Shown here: positions 8,584-15,989 of the stretch, in pieces
Layout of the letters: the number at the start of each line of letters is the position of its first letter
How positions within the stretch are numbered: the first letter of the stretch is position 1
Assembly: GCA_964625175.1 (NCBI GenBank)
Contig: CAZVAO010000020.1
Coordinates: 1 to 24,441, forward strand
Direction of reading: 5' to 3'
DNA from: CAZVAO01 sp964625175
Lineage (GTDB): Bacteria; Bacillota; UBA994; PWPR01
Length of the DNA: 24,441 bases
Program-made: the position numbers and the translations under genes
The notes under the pieces: generated by a model
Database searches by the model: none
Told to the model about the DNA's origin: nothing
Seen by the model: the letters and a program-made list of their open reading frames with translations, nothing else

Positions 8584-8970
8584 CTAGCTCAACGTTGCTG
8601 CGCGCGCTAAACAATATTTACTGCTTGCTATAGAACTCTTATCCAATTGTCTTAATTGATCTTTGATATAACTGTAGAGGAATCCGTCGTATTTCACTTC
8701 GAGGATCACATTAAAGTCATCCATTACAGGGTAAAGCATTAGCTGATCATCAAAAATATCAAAATTGCTTTCTGTGGCTCGGATCTGTCGATCAAAGGTG
8801 ATACGCGTGTTGTTCCCATTGGCAATAAAGGCAAGCCTTTGATACTGCACCACTGCTTTTGGCACATAGCAGCGCGACGTCAACAACGTATAACACTCCA
8901 GCGCAAAAGCATCATTATACTGCAAGAGGGGTGTGAATATCCCCTGACAGATTAATTCTGCATCTTTTCG
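8584..8970 (-). CDS. VTC (polyphosphate polymerase) domain protein, 5' end missing in the assembly gap
   Basis: An open frame of 128 codons runs without a stop from the N gap to the TAG at 8584. It looks like the C-terminal half of a bacterial VTC domain: basic and polar strands VQYQRLAFI and TRITFDRQIRA, the acidic-basic strand ILEVKYDG, and the ending SSKYCLARA. In yeast Vtc4 this tunnel-shaped domain makes polyphosphate from ATP; the bacterial members next to DUF4956 and CotH are not characterised. About half the domain (100 to 120 residues) must lie in the gap. The apparent start at 8925 is a TTG inside the domain, not a real start. This is the most upstream gene visible in the polysaccharide block, so the operon promoter is not in view. 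Confidence 0.78.
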   Translation of the reverse strand, partial: RKDAELICQGIFTPLLQYNDAFALECYTLLTSRCYVPKAVVQYQRLAFIANGNNTRITFDRQIRATESNFDIFDDQLMLYPVMDDFNVILEVKYDGFLYSYIKDQLRQLDKSSIASSKYCLARAATLS

Positions 8971-9070
8971 NNNNNNNNNNNNNNNNNNNNNNNNNNNNNN
9001 NNNNNNNNNNNNNNNNNNNNNNNNNNNNNNNNNNNNNNNNNNNNNNNNNNNNNNNNNNNNNNNNNNNNNN
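8971..9070. other. Assembly gap of 100 N
   Basis: Exactly 100 undetermined bases, the conventional size for a gap of unknown length. It cuts the VTC gene and may hide further upstream genes and the operon promoter. The 122 bases to its right (9071-9192) are AT-rich and hold no gene that I can support. Confidence 0.99.
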
Positions 9071-9192
9071 TTACTAAATATATTTTTAAATTAACTATTA
9101 TTTCAATCTAAAATAAGGGATTCAATTTTGGAAATCTAATTCATAACCATTTATCACTGTGAACTAAACACTCATTGCTACTACAATGCAAG

Positions 9193-10095
9193 CTACTCTT
9201 GCAGGTGTTGCTCAGGGTCATTCGGTTCAATATGGATACAAAAATCCATAATTTCATGATTATTGGTTTTTAAATTCTGCTCAATATCTTCAGTCAGGCG
9301 ATGTGCTACGCGAACTGTCGTATCGCCCTCTACAAGGACATGCATTTCAACAAAATGCGAATTGCCTACCCTGCGAATTCTCACCTTATGGATTTCAATA
9401 ATCTCAGGATACTGAGATGCTAATTCTTGCAGTGCCTGCTCAATATTCTCGTGATTCTGGGTTTCCATTAACTCCAATAAGTTGGGTTTAGAGATATCCC
9501 AAGCGGCCTTGATCAGCATTAAGCTAACCAGAATAGTCGCTATCTGATCTAAATACACAAATTCGGGGAATATACGAATACCGATAACCGCAACGGCTAC
9601 AGGTATTGAACTGAAAGCGTCAGTGCGATGGTGCCAGGCGTTGGCAATCAAGGCTCGACTATTGATGCGATTGCCAACTGCTGAAGTCCAACGGTAGATT
9701 ATTTCTTTGAGCAGAATGGATATCAAAGCCACAACGAAGGCAAGCATACCAGGCGTATTGACTTGGGGCGTATTCAATGCAATTAGAGCACCACGGATCA
9801 TTTCAACTGCCACAATTAAGAGGCCAATAGCAATTGCCAAACTAACCAGTGTTTCTACGCGGCCATGGCCGTAAGGATGCTCTTCATCCGGGGCATTTCC
9901 CCAGTAACGCGACCCAATCAATACAGCAAAATCGGATAAAAGGTCTGATAGACTATGGACGCCGTCCGCGATAAGCGACTGACTAAAAGCCATATTCCCT
10001 ACGATAATCTTTGCACTAGATAGAAATATATTGATTACTGCGCCAATCCAAGTTATGCGCCTAATTTCTTTATTGTGTGTTTGTTCGATATCCAT
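9193..10095 (-). CDS. Cation diffusion facilitator (CDF) transporter
   Basis: The 300-residue protein exports divalent metal ions (Zn, Fe, Mn or Co) in exchange for protons. The transmembrane metal site is visible as D44, H47 and D51 in LIADGVHSLSDLLSD (second segment) and H155-D159 in WHHRTDA (fifth segment), which is the HxxxD form of the site. HPYGHGRVE (73-81) is the family loop between segments two and three. The C-terminal cytoplasmic domain (about 212-300) has the usual alpha-beta fold with histidines for metal sensing. The length is typical. The gene stands alone, with a consensus promoter, and a perfect dyad next to its AGGGGA ribosome site suggests control by a repressor. I cannot tell which metal is carried. 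Confidence 0.92.
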   Translation of the reverse strand: MDIEQTHNKEIRRITWIGAVINIFLSSAKIIVGNMAFSQSLIADGVHSLSDLLSDFAVLIGSRYWGNAPDEEHPYGHGRVETLVSLAIAIGLLIVAVEMIRGALIALNTPQVNTPGMLAFVVALISILLKEIIYRWTSAVGNRINSRALIANAWHHRTDAFSSIPVAVAVIGIRIFPEFVYLDQIATILVSLMLIKAAWDISKPNLLELMETQNHENIEQALQELASQYPEIIEIHKVRIRRVGNSHFVEMHVLVEGDTTVRVAHRLTEDIEQNLKTNNHEIMDFCIHIEPNDPEQHLQE

Positions 10096-10106
10096 ATTAG
10101 TCCCCT

Positions 10107-10120
10107 AAGTTAATTAACTT
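10107..10120. promoter_or_regulatory. Perfect 14-bp dyad, candidate operator of the CDF gene
   Basis: AAGTTAATTAACTT is a perfect palindrome lying directly upstream of the AGGGGA ribosome site of the CDF gene, within its leader. Upstream of it, between the dyad and the -10, the octamer AATATCAT occurs twice in direct orientation with an 8-base gap (10124-10131 and 10140-10147). Either could bind a regulator; AT-rich chance is possible. Confidence 0.35.
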
Positions 10121-10145
10121 TATAATATCATTTATCATCAATATC

Positions 10146-10174
10146 ATACTAGTGGATACATTAGAGATTGTCAA
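10146..10174 (-). promoter_or_regulatory. Sigma-A-type promoter of the CDF gene
   Basis: On the minus strand a perfect -35 TTGACA (10169-10174) is followed after exactly 17 bases by the -10 TAGTAT (10146-10151). Transcription would start about 45 bases before the CDF start codon. Confidence 0.7.
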
Positions 10175-10244
10175 CACAATTGAAGGGGGCTCTAATTTCT
10201 GCGTTCGTTCTGTATACCCACCTAAGTGGGCGGTGAATCATAGT

Positions 10245-10274
10245 AAAAAAAAGCAGCCCAGAAATGAACTGCTT
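10245..10274 (-). terminator. Rho-independent terminator after ppk2
   Basis: On the minus strand, arms at 10265-10274 and 10251-10260 pair over 10 bp (two G-U pairs) around a 4-base loop, followed by a run of eight T (10245-10252, partly in the stem). It sits 29 bases after the stop codon of the polyphosphate kinase. Confidence 0.85.
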
Positions 10275-10302
10275 CGTGTATTTAGTTGATCGAAGTTTGA
10301 GC

Positions 10303-11109
10303 TTAGTCATGCTTTTTCTTCATGAGTTTGGAGACGATATCGGGTATGTGATTCGGCCTAATCCCCGTTGGCAACTGATAATCGGAGTCCGTTTGAAGAT
10401 TAGGGAGTTCCACATCCTCATAATCAAGCCCTTGGTAAGGAACCATCGTTAACAAATGAGAAATGCAGTTCAAGCGGGCATGCTTCTTAATGTTGGCATC
10501 AACAATATACCAGGGGCTAATCGCCGTATTGGTATATTTAAACATTTCATCTTTGGCTTTCGTATAATCCATCCAATGATCACGCGCCGCTAGATCCATT
10601 GCGCTGAGCTTCCAGCGCTTGGTTTCGTCATTAATCCGCTCTTCAAAGCGGCTAAACTGCTCTTCTGGCGTAACGGAGAACCAATACTTCACGAGGATAA
10701 TCCCTGAACGAATCAACATTTCTTCAAATGCTGGACAAGATCGTAAAAATTCTTGATGCTCTTCTGCGGTACAAAAGCCCATAACCTTTTCAACACCGGC
10801 CCGATTATACCAAGAACGATCAAAGAGAACAATTTCTCCTGCAGCAGGCAAATTAACCACGTAACGCTGGAAGTACCACTGAGATTTCTCTTTTTCAGTC
10901 GGAATACCAAGAGCGACAACGCGACAGATACGGGAATTAATTTTCTCAGTAATGCGCTTAATGGTACCACCCTTGCCAGCAGCATCGCGACCTTCAAAGA
11001 TGACGACAACTTTCAACCCCTTGCTCTTGACCCACTCTTGGAACTTTGCCAATTCACCTTGTAGACGCTCTAATTCGCGTTCATAGGCTTTCTTGCTAAT
11101 TTTCTTCAT
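10303..11109 (-). CDS. ppk2: Polyphosphate kinase 2 family protein
   Basis: The 268-residue protein is a PPK2 enzyme, which moves phosphate between polyphosphate and nucleotides in the cytosol, mostly to regenerate NDP or NTP. It has the Walker A loop GRDAAGKGG (40-48), the Walker B/lid start LFDRSWYNRAG (95-105) and the lid and C-terminal block with RWKLSAMD and the basic RF(E)ER region. Length and motifs are those of single-domain PPK2. Which class (ADP-, GDP- or AMP-using) cannot be told safely from motifs alone. It lies 35 bases after the serine dehydratase, shares its strand, and ends in a strong terminator, so the two are probably co-transcribed. The ATG has a perfect AGGAGGT site. Confidence 0.93.
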   Translation of the reverse strand: MKKISKKAYERELERLQGELAKFQEWVKSKGLKVVVIFEGRDAAGKGGTIKRITEKINSRICRVVALGIPTEKEKSQWYFQRYVVNLPAAGEIVLFDRSWYNRAGVEKVMGFCTAEEHQEFLRSCPAFEEMLIRSGIILVKYWFSVTPEEQFSRFEERINDETKRWKLSAMDLAARDHWMDYTKAKDEMFKYTNTAISPWYIVDANIKKHARLNCISHLLTMVPYQGLDYEDVELPNLQTDSDYQLPTGIRPNHIPDIVSKLMKKKHD

Positions 11110-11144
11110 CTGCCTACCTCCTCATCCATTTCTGTTAAGATTGT

Positions 11145-12686
11145 TTACTCACCTTTGTTAAGATCATTAAATAGTCTTTGTGCCGTTGGTGTGAGCGCCA
11201 AACCACCTAAACAGGTGCAGCGGTATTTTAAATCCATATTTTCGCTGACTTCCTTCAATGCTGTGATTGTTTCATCCAAGGGAATAACACTATCATAGCC
11301 TGCTAAAATCATATTTGCAACACTTAACGCATTGATACCAGCCATGATATTCTTGCCTAGGCAAGGAACTTCGACTCTTTCTGCTACTGGGTCACAAATG
11401 AGGCCCAACATATTCTGTAAGGCCATCGAAGCCGCATTAAGGGATTGCTGGGCAGTCCCCCCATAAATCTCCACAATCGCTGCAGCTGCCATCGCTGAGG
11501 CCGCACCACATTCGACTTGACAGCCCCCCATCTCCGCTGAAAATGTCCAATAATCGGCGATTAAAACGCCAATATAGCCAGCGGCAAAGAGCCCCCTAAT
11601 CCTAGCGCTTGGATCCTCGCAAACGGATGAAAGCGTGCCAAAAAGGGTGCCACACGATCCAGCAGTGGGTGCAGCAACAAAGGTTTCCATTGCAGATTTA
11701 GCTTCCATAATGGCGGTTATATTGCGAATGATATCATTGACGATCGGACTCGGAACCAATTTTGACTGATTATCTCTAATGAGATTTACCTGTTGGGGCA
11801 AAATACGATCTTGATAGTTTGTTCCTGATAAACCCTTCGCTAAAGAGGCAGCCATCACATGATAAAGTGTGTTCATATGATCTTCTATTGCAGAGCGTTT
11901 GAGACCTGCCCGCAGACTTTCGTAGCGAATGCCCAGTTCGCTGAGCGTCTCCTCGCTTCGAGAAGCTAAGCGAACGCCACCAATCATATTCTCAAACAAA
12001 GGTTGTCCTCCATTTATTGCTCTTGTCGGTAGAATCGGGCTTGCACACAGGATTCTAAGCGATGCATGATTCGCTTGCACGACACTAAAAACGGCTGCTG
12101 GCAGTTTATTAAGCGACTTGATATTGATTACCCACTTATCGTTCATTTCATGTATGGTAATTCTATTATAAAGATCAGTCAAACCCAACTCTTGCATAAT
12201 CACTGCAGGGTTTTCTTGGGTGGTATCACCTAAGATCAGCACTTCATAATTGTCTCCTAGAATGCTAATCGGCACGTCCCCCATACGGGTAATTTCCATC
12301 ATTCCCCCACCAGTGGATACGGCAGTAAGTTCTAAACCATCTGCCGTAATGCGGTATTCATTGTCGTGCTGGGCTGGGTAATCGACCACCATAAAGTGCA
12401 GCGATATGCCAGACTGGGCCACATCGTCTAGTGCGGATCTCACTCCTTCGTGGGCTTCATCGTAACCCAATAAACCAGCGGCAAATCCTAAGTCAGAGCA
12501 ATGGCCATGATAGGAAAGCGCTAGGGGACGATTGGCAGCGAATTCCACTAAAACATTTTTGGGTGGTGCCGCTAAAAGATCTCTGACCAAACGACCTATG
12601 CGCAAGGCGGCCGCAATATGTGAACTTGATGGTCCCCGCATGACGGGTCCGATCACATCATTAAATATGCTGATAGATTTTGGCAT
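11145..12686 (-). CDS. L-serine dehydratase, iron-sulfur dependent, fused beta-alpha form
   Basis: It converts L-serine to pyruvate and ammonia with a 4Fe-4S cluster instead of PLP. In numbering from the upstream ATG, the beta domain fills about 1-235, beginning with GPVMRGPSSSH (14-24), and the alpha domain about 240-514. Cluster cysteine candidates are in GGCQVECG (C390, C394), GLICDPV (C432) and VEVPCLGKN (C443); APTAGSCGT (340-348) is the alpha-domain hallmark. In Bacillus the two parts are separate genes (SdaAB, SdaAA), while here they are joined, with total length near the sum of both. Two ATG codons stand in tandem; the GGGGGAG site is 2 bases from the first and 5 from the second, so I choose the second (12686). 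It has its own extended -10 promoter. Confidence 0.92.
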   Translation of the reverse strand: MPKSISIFNDVIGPVMRGPSSSHIAAALRIGRLVRDLLAAPPKNVLVEFAANRPLALSYHGHCSDLGFAAGLLGYDEAHEGVRSALDDVAQSGISLHFMVVDYPAQHDNEYRITADGLELTAVSTGGGMMEITRMGDVPISILGDNYEVLILGDTTQENPAVIMQELGLTDLYNRITIHEMNDKWVINIKSLNKLPAAVFSVVQANHASLRILCASPILPTRAINGGQPLFENMIGGVRLASRSEETLSELGIRYESLRAGLKRSAIEDHMNTLYHVMAASLAKGLSGTNYQDRILPQQVNLIRDNQSKLVPSPIVNDIIRNITAIMEAKSAMETFVAAPTAGSCGTLFGTLSSVCEDPSARIRGLFAAGYIGVLIADYWTFSAEMGGCQVECGAASAMAAAAIVEIYGGTAQQSLNAASMALQNMLGLICDPVAERVEVPCLGKNIMAGINALSVANMILAGYDSVIPLDETITALKEVSENMDLKYRCTCLGGLALTPTAQRLFNDLNKGE

Positions 12687-12759
12687 CATCTCTCCCCCTT
12701 ACCCGAATCACTACCCTGTATTGAAACATGACCGCATTGTTAGTAGATATTTGTGCATT

Positions 12760-12768
12760 ATTATAGCA
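12760..12768 (-). promoter_or_regulatory. Extended -10 promoter of the serine dehydratase gene
   Basis: The minus strand reads TGCTATAAT, a perfect extended -10, about 73 bases before the start codon. The heptamer GCTATAA occurs twice, 10 bases apart, once in the -10 and once just upstream. No good -35 is at the right distance. Confidence 0.6.
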
Positions 12769-12799
12769 TTTTATAGCTGAATAGTCTGTCCCAAGTCCA

Positions 12800-14302
12800 T
12801 CACTTGCCCGATTCTTTTGAAGTTGATTGTAAGTAATCCTGAGCCTGATAAGCGAATTCTTTGTCGAGTGGAAAGAGCGGGCGTTTCACATATCTGTAGG
12901 TTAAAGTACTCAAGTCCTCATTCGTGCTACCGTCTGTTAAGACCATAATCGATTTCTTTGCGACTTCACGCTGAGGCGCTGTTAAATAGCCCAGTTTACA
13001 TACAACGATCTCCACATCACGCGGATTCACGCCCAAACCCTCAAATAGATCGGGTGCCAAATAGCCAATATGCTTCTCCGTAAGCACTAAATCAACGCCG
13101 ACCATGCGAAACAACACCAATGCAGAATTATAGGATCCATAGTTTTCAATATAAGCCAACACCTCACCCTTGACCGTTAGTGGCTGCGAGGTCACACGGT
13201 CGAAGGCCGCTCCAAAGGTCAGCTCAATGACTTCACCAATATGGTGTTTGCAACAGGCAACGGCAGCAGGATCGTAAATGCCCCCATATAAAACATGATG
13301 AGGCAGTTTTTTACAGCGTGGATCGTCTAACAGCAACTTCAGAAAATTGGTACAATCCCCTGATGATCCACCTGTTGGGTTATCTCCTGAGTCTGAGAGA
13401 TAGAGTGGTGTTTCACCCCTATCAACGTAATCGAAAGCAACATCCAATGCTCTCTCTGCATGATAGGTCTCCGTGTGGAATTTAAATGCATGGCGTTTTG
13501 ACCAAAGTAGATCAGCCAACCGTATGGCCTCAGCATTCGCCAGTTCCTGATTACCATCGGTGATTACATAGGCGGCAACACCACTGTCTGGATTATCCGA
13601 CCAAGGATAACCCATCAAGAACGAGGCGGCCATAATACCACTTTGCGCTTCACATTCGTGTAGTGCCTTAATCAGTGTTAACATCGGTTCGGTATTCGTT
13701 TCAGATTGCTCTCCCGCCACAATAAAAGGGATGTAAACCCAAGCCGCTTGAGGAATTGCTCCGTGTTCCAAGATGTCAATCAAAATCCGTGCTGCGTGCT
13801 GTCCTGTTTCATAGGTATCCGTATGGGGCGCACATTTATAACCGACATAAGCATCACAATGGGTGTGCATGCGCTTCGTCATCGTCGCGTGCATATCTAA
13901 AGAGGAGACGATGGGAATCATCGGAAAAATCTCACGCAGGGCTGCCAATAAATCGCCCTCGGCCTCACCGAGCCCCTTAACGCGCATTGATCCGTGCAAG
14001 GCCAAGGCGATGCCGTCAATTGTTTCAGCCACCGCGCGTGCCTGGTGTAAGATCTCTTTTTTCAGTTCTTCATATAAATTCGGGTCAATTTCACCATTAG
14101 GAACTGCCCGTGCCGAAACTGTCGGAATCAGCTCATAGTGCTGGTCACGCAGGACATCCATCATTCCCGCAAGACTGCTCGAACGATCCACATTCGTATC
14201 AATATCTGAACCGTAATAAATATTAAAATCTTCATAACTCGTCATAATCGGATTAAAAGAATCAGACTCGTGATGCAGCGATGCGATTAGGATGCGTTTC
14301 AT
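12800..14302 (-). CDS. M81 family metallopeptidase (MlrC/microcystinase C-like)
   Basis: The 500-residue protein belongs to peptidase family M81, whose known member MlrC cleaves linear microcystin to amino acids with zinc. The N-terminal domain starts MKRILIASLHHESDSFNP, typical of the family. Metal ligand candidates are D136 and H138 in SLDMHA and H160 in CAPHTDT, fitting the D-x-H plus H pattern of MlrC; ALHGSM (101-106) is another family mark. The C-terminal domain (about 300-480) is intact and the length is usual. In Bacillota the natural substrate is unknown; small peptides or amide compounds are likely. The ATG follows AAGGGA. It may read through into the serine dehydratase 110 bases downstream, as no terminator is visible there. 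Confidence 0.9.
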   Translation of the reverse strand: MKRILIASLHHESDSFNPIMTSYEDFNIYYGSDIDTNVDRSSSLAGMMDVLRDQHYELIPTVSARAVPNGEIDPNLYEELKKEILHQARAVAETIDGIALALHGSMRVKGLGEAEGDLLAALREIFPMIPIVSSLDMHATMTKRMHTHCDAYVGYKCAPHTDTYETGQHAARILIDILEHGAIPQAAWVYIPFIVAGEQSETNTEPMLTLIKALHECEAQSGIMAASFLMGYPWSDNPDSGVAAYVITDGNQELANAEAIRLADLLWSKRHAFKFHTETYHAERALDVAFDYVDRGETPLYLSDSGDNPTGGSSGDCTNFLKLLLDDPRCKKLPHHVLYGGIYDPAAVACCKHHIGEVIELTFGAAFDRVTSQPLTVKGEVLAYIENYGSYNSALVLFRMVGVDLVLTEKHIGYLAPDLFEGLGVNPRDVEIVVCKLGYLTAPQREVAKKSIMVLTDGSTNEDLSTLTYRYVKRPLFPLDKEFAYQAQDYLQSTSKESGK

Positions 14303-14332
14303 AATAATTCCCTTCAGAATAGCTAAGCTTTC

Positions 14333-14365
14333 CCATATTCTATCAAAAATATGGATGGACGGTAA
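14333..14365 (-). promoter_or_regulatory. Promoter of the M81 gene with overlapping inverted repeat
   Basis: The minus strand reads TGATAGAAT (14337-14345), an extended -10, with a weak -35 TTACCG (14360-14365) 17 bases upstream. Across the -10 lies a perfect 7-bp inverted repeat, CCATATT (14333-14339) and AATATGG (14348-14354), 22 bp overall, placed where a repressor would block RNA polymerase. Confidence 0.45.
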
Positions 14366-14411
14366 GCGATTTAATTAATTAGCTACAAAAGTAAGTTCAT
14401 ATACATATTAA

Positions 14412-14504
14412 TTAACGCGTGACAGCCCAGAGGATCTCGTCATATTTGCCATCCACAATGGACGGGCGTGCTCCGCTAAACGTTCTCAGCACCATCGGAT
14501 GCAT
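14412..14504 (-). other. Unexplained 30-codon frame in the 396-base spacer before the M81 gene
   Basis: The spacer 14303-14698 is the longest gene-free stretch here. Besides the M81 promoter and a terminator it holds a GC-richer patch, about 14415-14520. On the minus strand this patch encodes 30 residues from an ATG with AGGG five bases upstream; the peptide ends IVDGKYDEILWAVTR and has a protein-like composition. A stop codon lies 7 codons above the ATG. It could be a small protein gene, the remnant of a lost gene, or a structured RNA: CACCAT/ATGGTG (14480-14515) and CCAT/ATGG arms can pair. I cannot assign it to a family. Confidence 0.25.
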
Positions 14505-14558
14505 CGCAACCCTAACGCTATGGTGTTAACTAATGACAACTCGACTAAAACTACCCCC

Positions 14559-14594
14559 AAAAACAACAAAGCATCACAATTTTATGTGATGCTT
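14559..14594 (-). terminator. Terminator after the rRNA methyltransferase gene
   Basis: A perfect 10-bp inverted repeat (14569-14578 and 14585-14594) with a 6-base loop. On the minus strand it is followed by a T-rich tract broken by two G (TTTGTTGTTTTT), so it ends the transcript coming from the methyltransferase gene about 105 bases after its stop. Confidence 0.7.
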
Positions 14595-14698
14595 ATAAGA
14601 AATAAAAAATTATGAGATAAGAATCCTGAGGCTAATTCAATAGCCGCCCCAATAGCTAAATTCCATTCGAAAAAATCTGATGTGTCGATTTTAGAGGA

Positions 14699-15850
14699 TT
14701 ATTCAACCTTGGGTGGGCGCGGACCATAAAACTGATAGTAGCCAACTTTGATGCGACCATTATAGAATTTACGGGTACGGTCTGCGAGTCGTCCAACGGC
14801 TTGCTCAAATGCGACGTTGCTGGTGATCATATAGTAGGACCAAGTCGGATTGTCGCGCATTAATTCCCGCAAGGTCTCGTTGATAAGATCAATTTCCTCA
14901 TCGGTTCCCCACCGTTCTCCATAGGGAGGATTGGTGATTAGAATTCCATAAGGCTCGGTGAGTTTGAGCTCAGTCAGATTCAAACAAGAAAATTCGATAT
15001 CGTCTGCCACTCCTGCAGCAATTGCATTCGCTTTCGCCATCTCGAGTACAGATGCATCGATATCGGAGGCCTTAATGCGTAGTTTAAAATCGTTTTTAAT
15101 CCGACTGCGGCAAATAGCACGCTCTTTCTCCCATTGCTCTGGGTGAATGACGCCCCAATGCTCGCTGTCAAATTCACGAAACAAGCCCGGGGCAATGTTG
15201 CGCTCGAACAGCGCCGCTTCGATGGGGATGGTCCCTGATCCACATAGCGGATCGAGTAAAACCCGCTCCTTACGCCAATAACTCAGCATGACCATGCCAG
15301 CCGCCAAAGTCTCTTTAAGCGGTGCCATACCAGCCTGTTTACGATATCCCCGTTTATGAAGGCCTGTTCCACTGGTATCCAGGGTAATCAACACTTGATC
15401 TTGATCGATCTCCACTTCAACCGCATACATCGCTCCTGTCTCAGGGAACTTCTGTCGGCGATAGGTCTGGCTTAAGCGATCAATAATTGCCTTTTTGGTG
15501 ATGGCCTGACAGGTGGGTACGCTGTGCAATTTGGAATTGCGCGAACGCCCCTTAACCACGATTTGGCCAGTAGGCAGGATCCATTCTTCCCAAGGGAATT
15601 TCTTAACCCCTTGGAAGAGATGCTCAAAGGTAAAGGCTTTAAACTCGGCTACCAAAACCAATACCCGCTCAGCCGTACGCAGATTTAAATTTAAGCGAGG
15701 AATATCTTCAAGAGAGGCTGGTAGAACAATTCGTCCATTTGTCACTTTTAGGTTATCATATCCAAGACCCTGTAGCTCGCGTTTTGTCACAGCCTCTAGG
15801 CCAAATTCAGTTCGTACCAGTAAATTCAAATCTTTATATTCACGTTTCAT
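14699..15850 (-). CDS. THUMP-domain 23S rRNA (guanine-N2)-methyltransferase
   Basis: The 383-residue product is a class I SAM-dependent RNA methyltransferase like Bacillus YpsC and the N-terminal half of E. coli RlmL, which methylates N2 of G2445 in 23S rRNA. Residues about 45-155 form the THUMP RNA-binding domain; GLHKRGYR (163-170) is the family linker motif. The Rossmann domain follows with the SAM site DPLCGSGT (200-207) and the catalytic NPPYGER (307-313). The frame is open further upstream, but I start at 15850 because an AAGGGTG site lies 5 bases before this ATG and the promoter at 15879-15907 would leave the upstream ATGs outside or at the very edge of the transcript. Confidence 0.9.
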   Translation of the reverse strand: MKREYKDLNLLVRTEFGLEAVTKRELQGLGYDNLKVTNGRIVLPASLEDIPRLNLNLRTAERVLVLVAEFKAFTFEHLFQGVKKFPWEEWILPTGQIVVKGRSRNSKLHSVPTCQAITKKAIIDRLSQTYRRQKFPETGAMYAVEVEIDQDQVLITLDTSGTGLHKRGYRKQAGMAPLKETLAAGMVMLSYWRKERVLLDPLCGSGTIPIEAALFERNIAPGLFREFDSEHWGVIHPEQWEKERAICRSRIKNDFKLRIKASDIDASVLEMAKANAIAAGVADDIEFSCLNLTELKLTEPYGILITNPPYGERWGTDEEIDLINETLRELMRDNPTWSYYMITSNVAFEQAVGRLADRTRKFYNGRIKVGYYQFYGPRPPKVE

Positions 15851-15878
15851 AATAACACCCTTAACTTTTAGTAATTCC

Positions 15879-15907
15879 ATTATCCCAGAATACCTCACTA
15901 GTTACAA
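15879..15907 (-). promoter_or_regulatory. Promoter of the rRNA methyltransferase gene
   Basis: On the minus strand -35 TTGTAA (15902-15907) and -10 GATAAT (15879-15884) are 17 bases apart, with a TGn extension before the -10. It supports the start codon at 15850, leaving a leader of about 20 bases. I see no equally good promoter for the divergent tldE-like gene. Confidence 0.65.
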
Positions 15908-15989
15908 GGACACAAAATTGAAGTGGAGCAGGATATTGCCATTAGTTAACGAATAATAACAAGTATTGATATCAAGTGAGGTGATGTTA

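Noticed and set aside
8584..8925. A complete 113-residue protein starting at 8925
   Set aside because: The start would be a TTG in the middle of a VTC domain, and the frame stays open for 15 more codons up to the N gap, so this is a truncated gene.
9187..9203. TGCAAG/CTTGCA hairpin over the stop of the CDF gene as a terminator
   Set aside because: The stem is only 6 bp and no T run follows on the minus strand.
10217..10230. CCCAC/GTGGG hairpin between the CDF promoter and the ppk2 terminator
   Set aside because: Short stem without T run, not placed over a promoter or ribosome site that I can identify.
12532..12780. Plus-strand open frames opposite the serine dehydratase, M81 and methyltransferase genes
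   Set aside because: They lie antisense to well-supported genes, lack ribosome sites and match no family.
15966..15989. Earlier starts of the TldE-like protein (TTG 15966, GTG 15981, ATG 15984)
   Set aside because: These overlap or lie too close to the GAGGTGAT ribosome site; TTG 15990 has the right spacing. The palindrome TTGATATCAA at 15966-15975 is noted but short.
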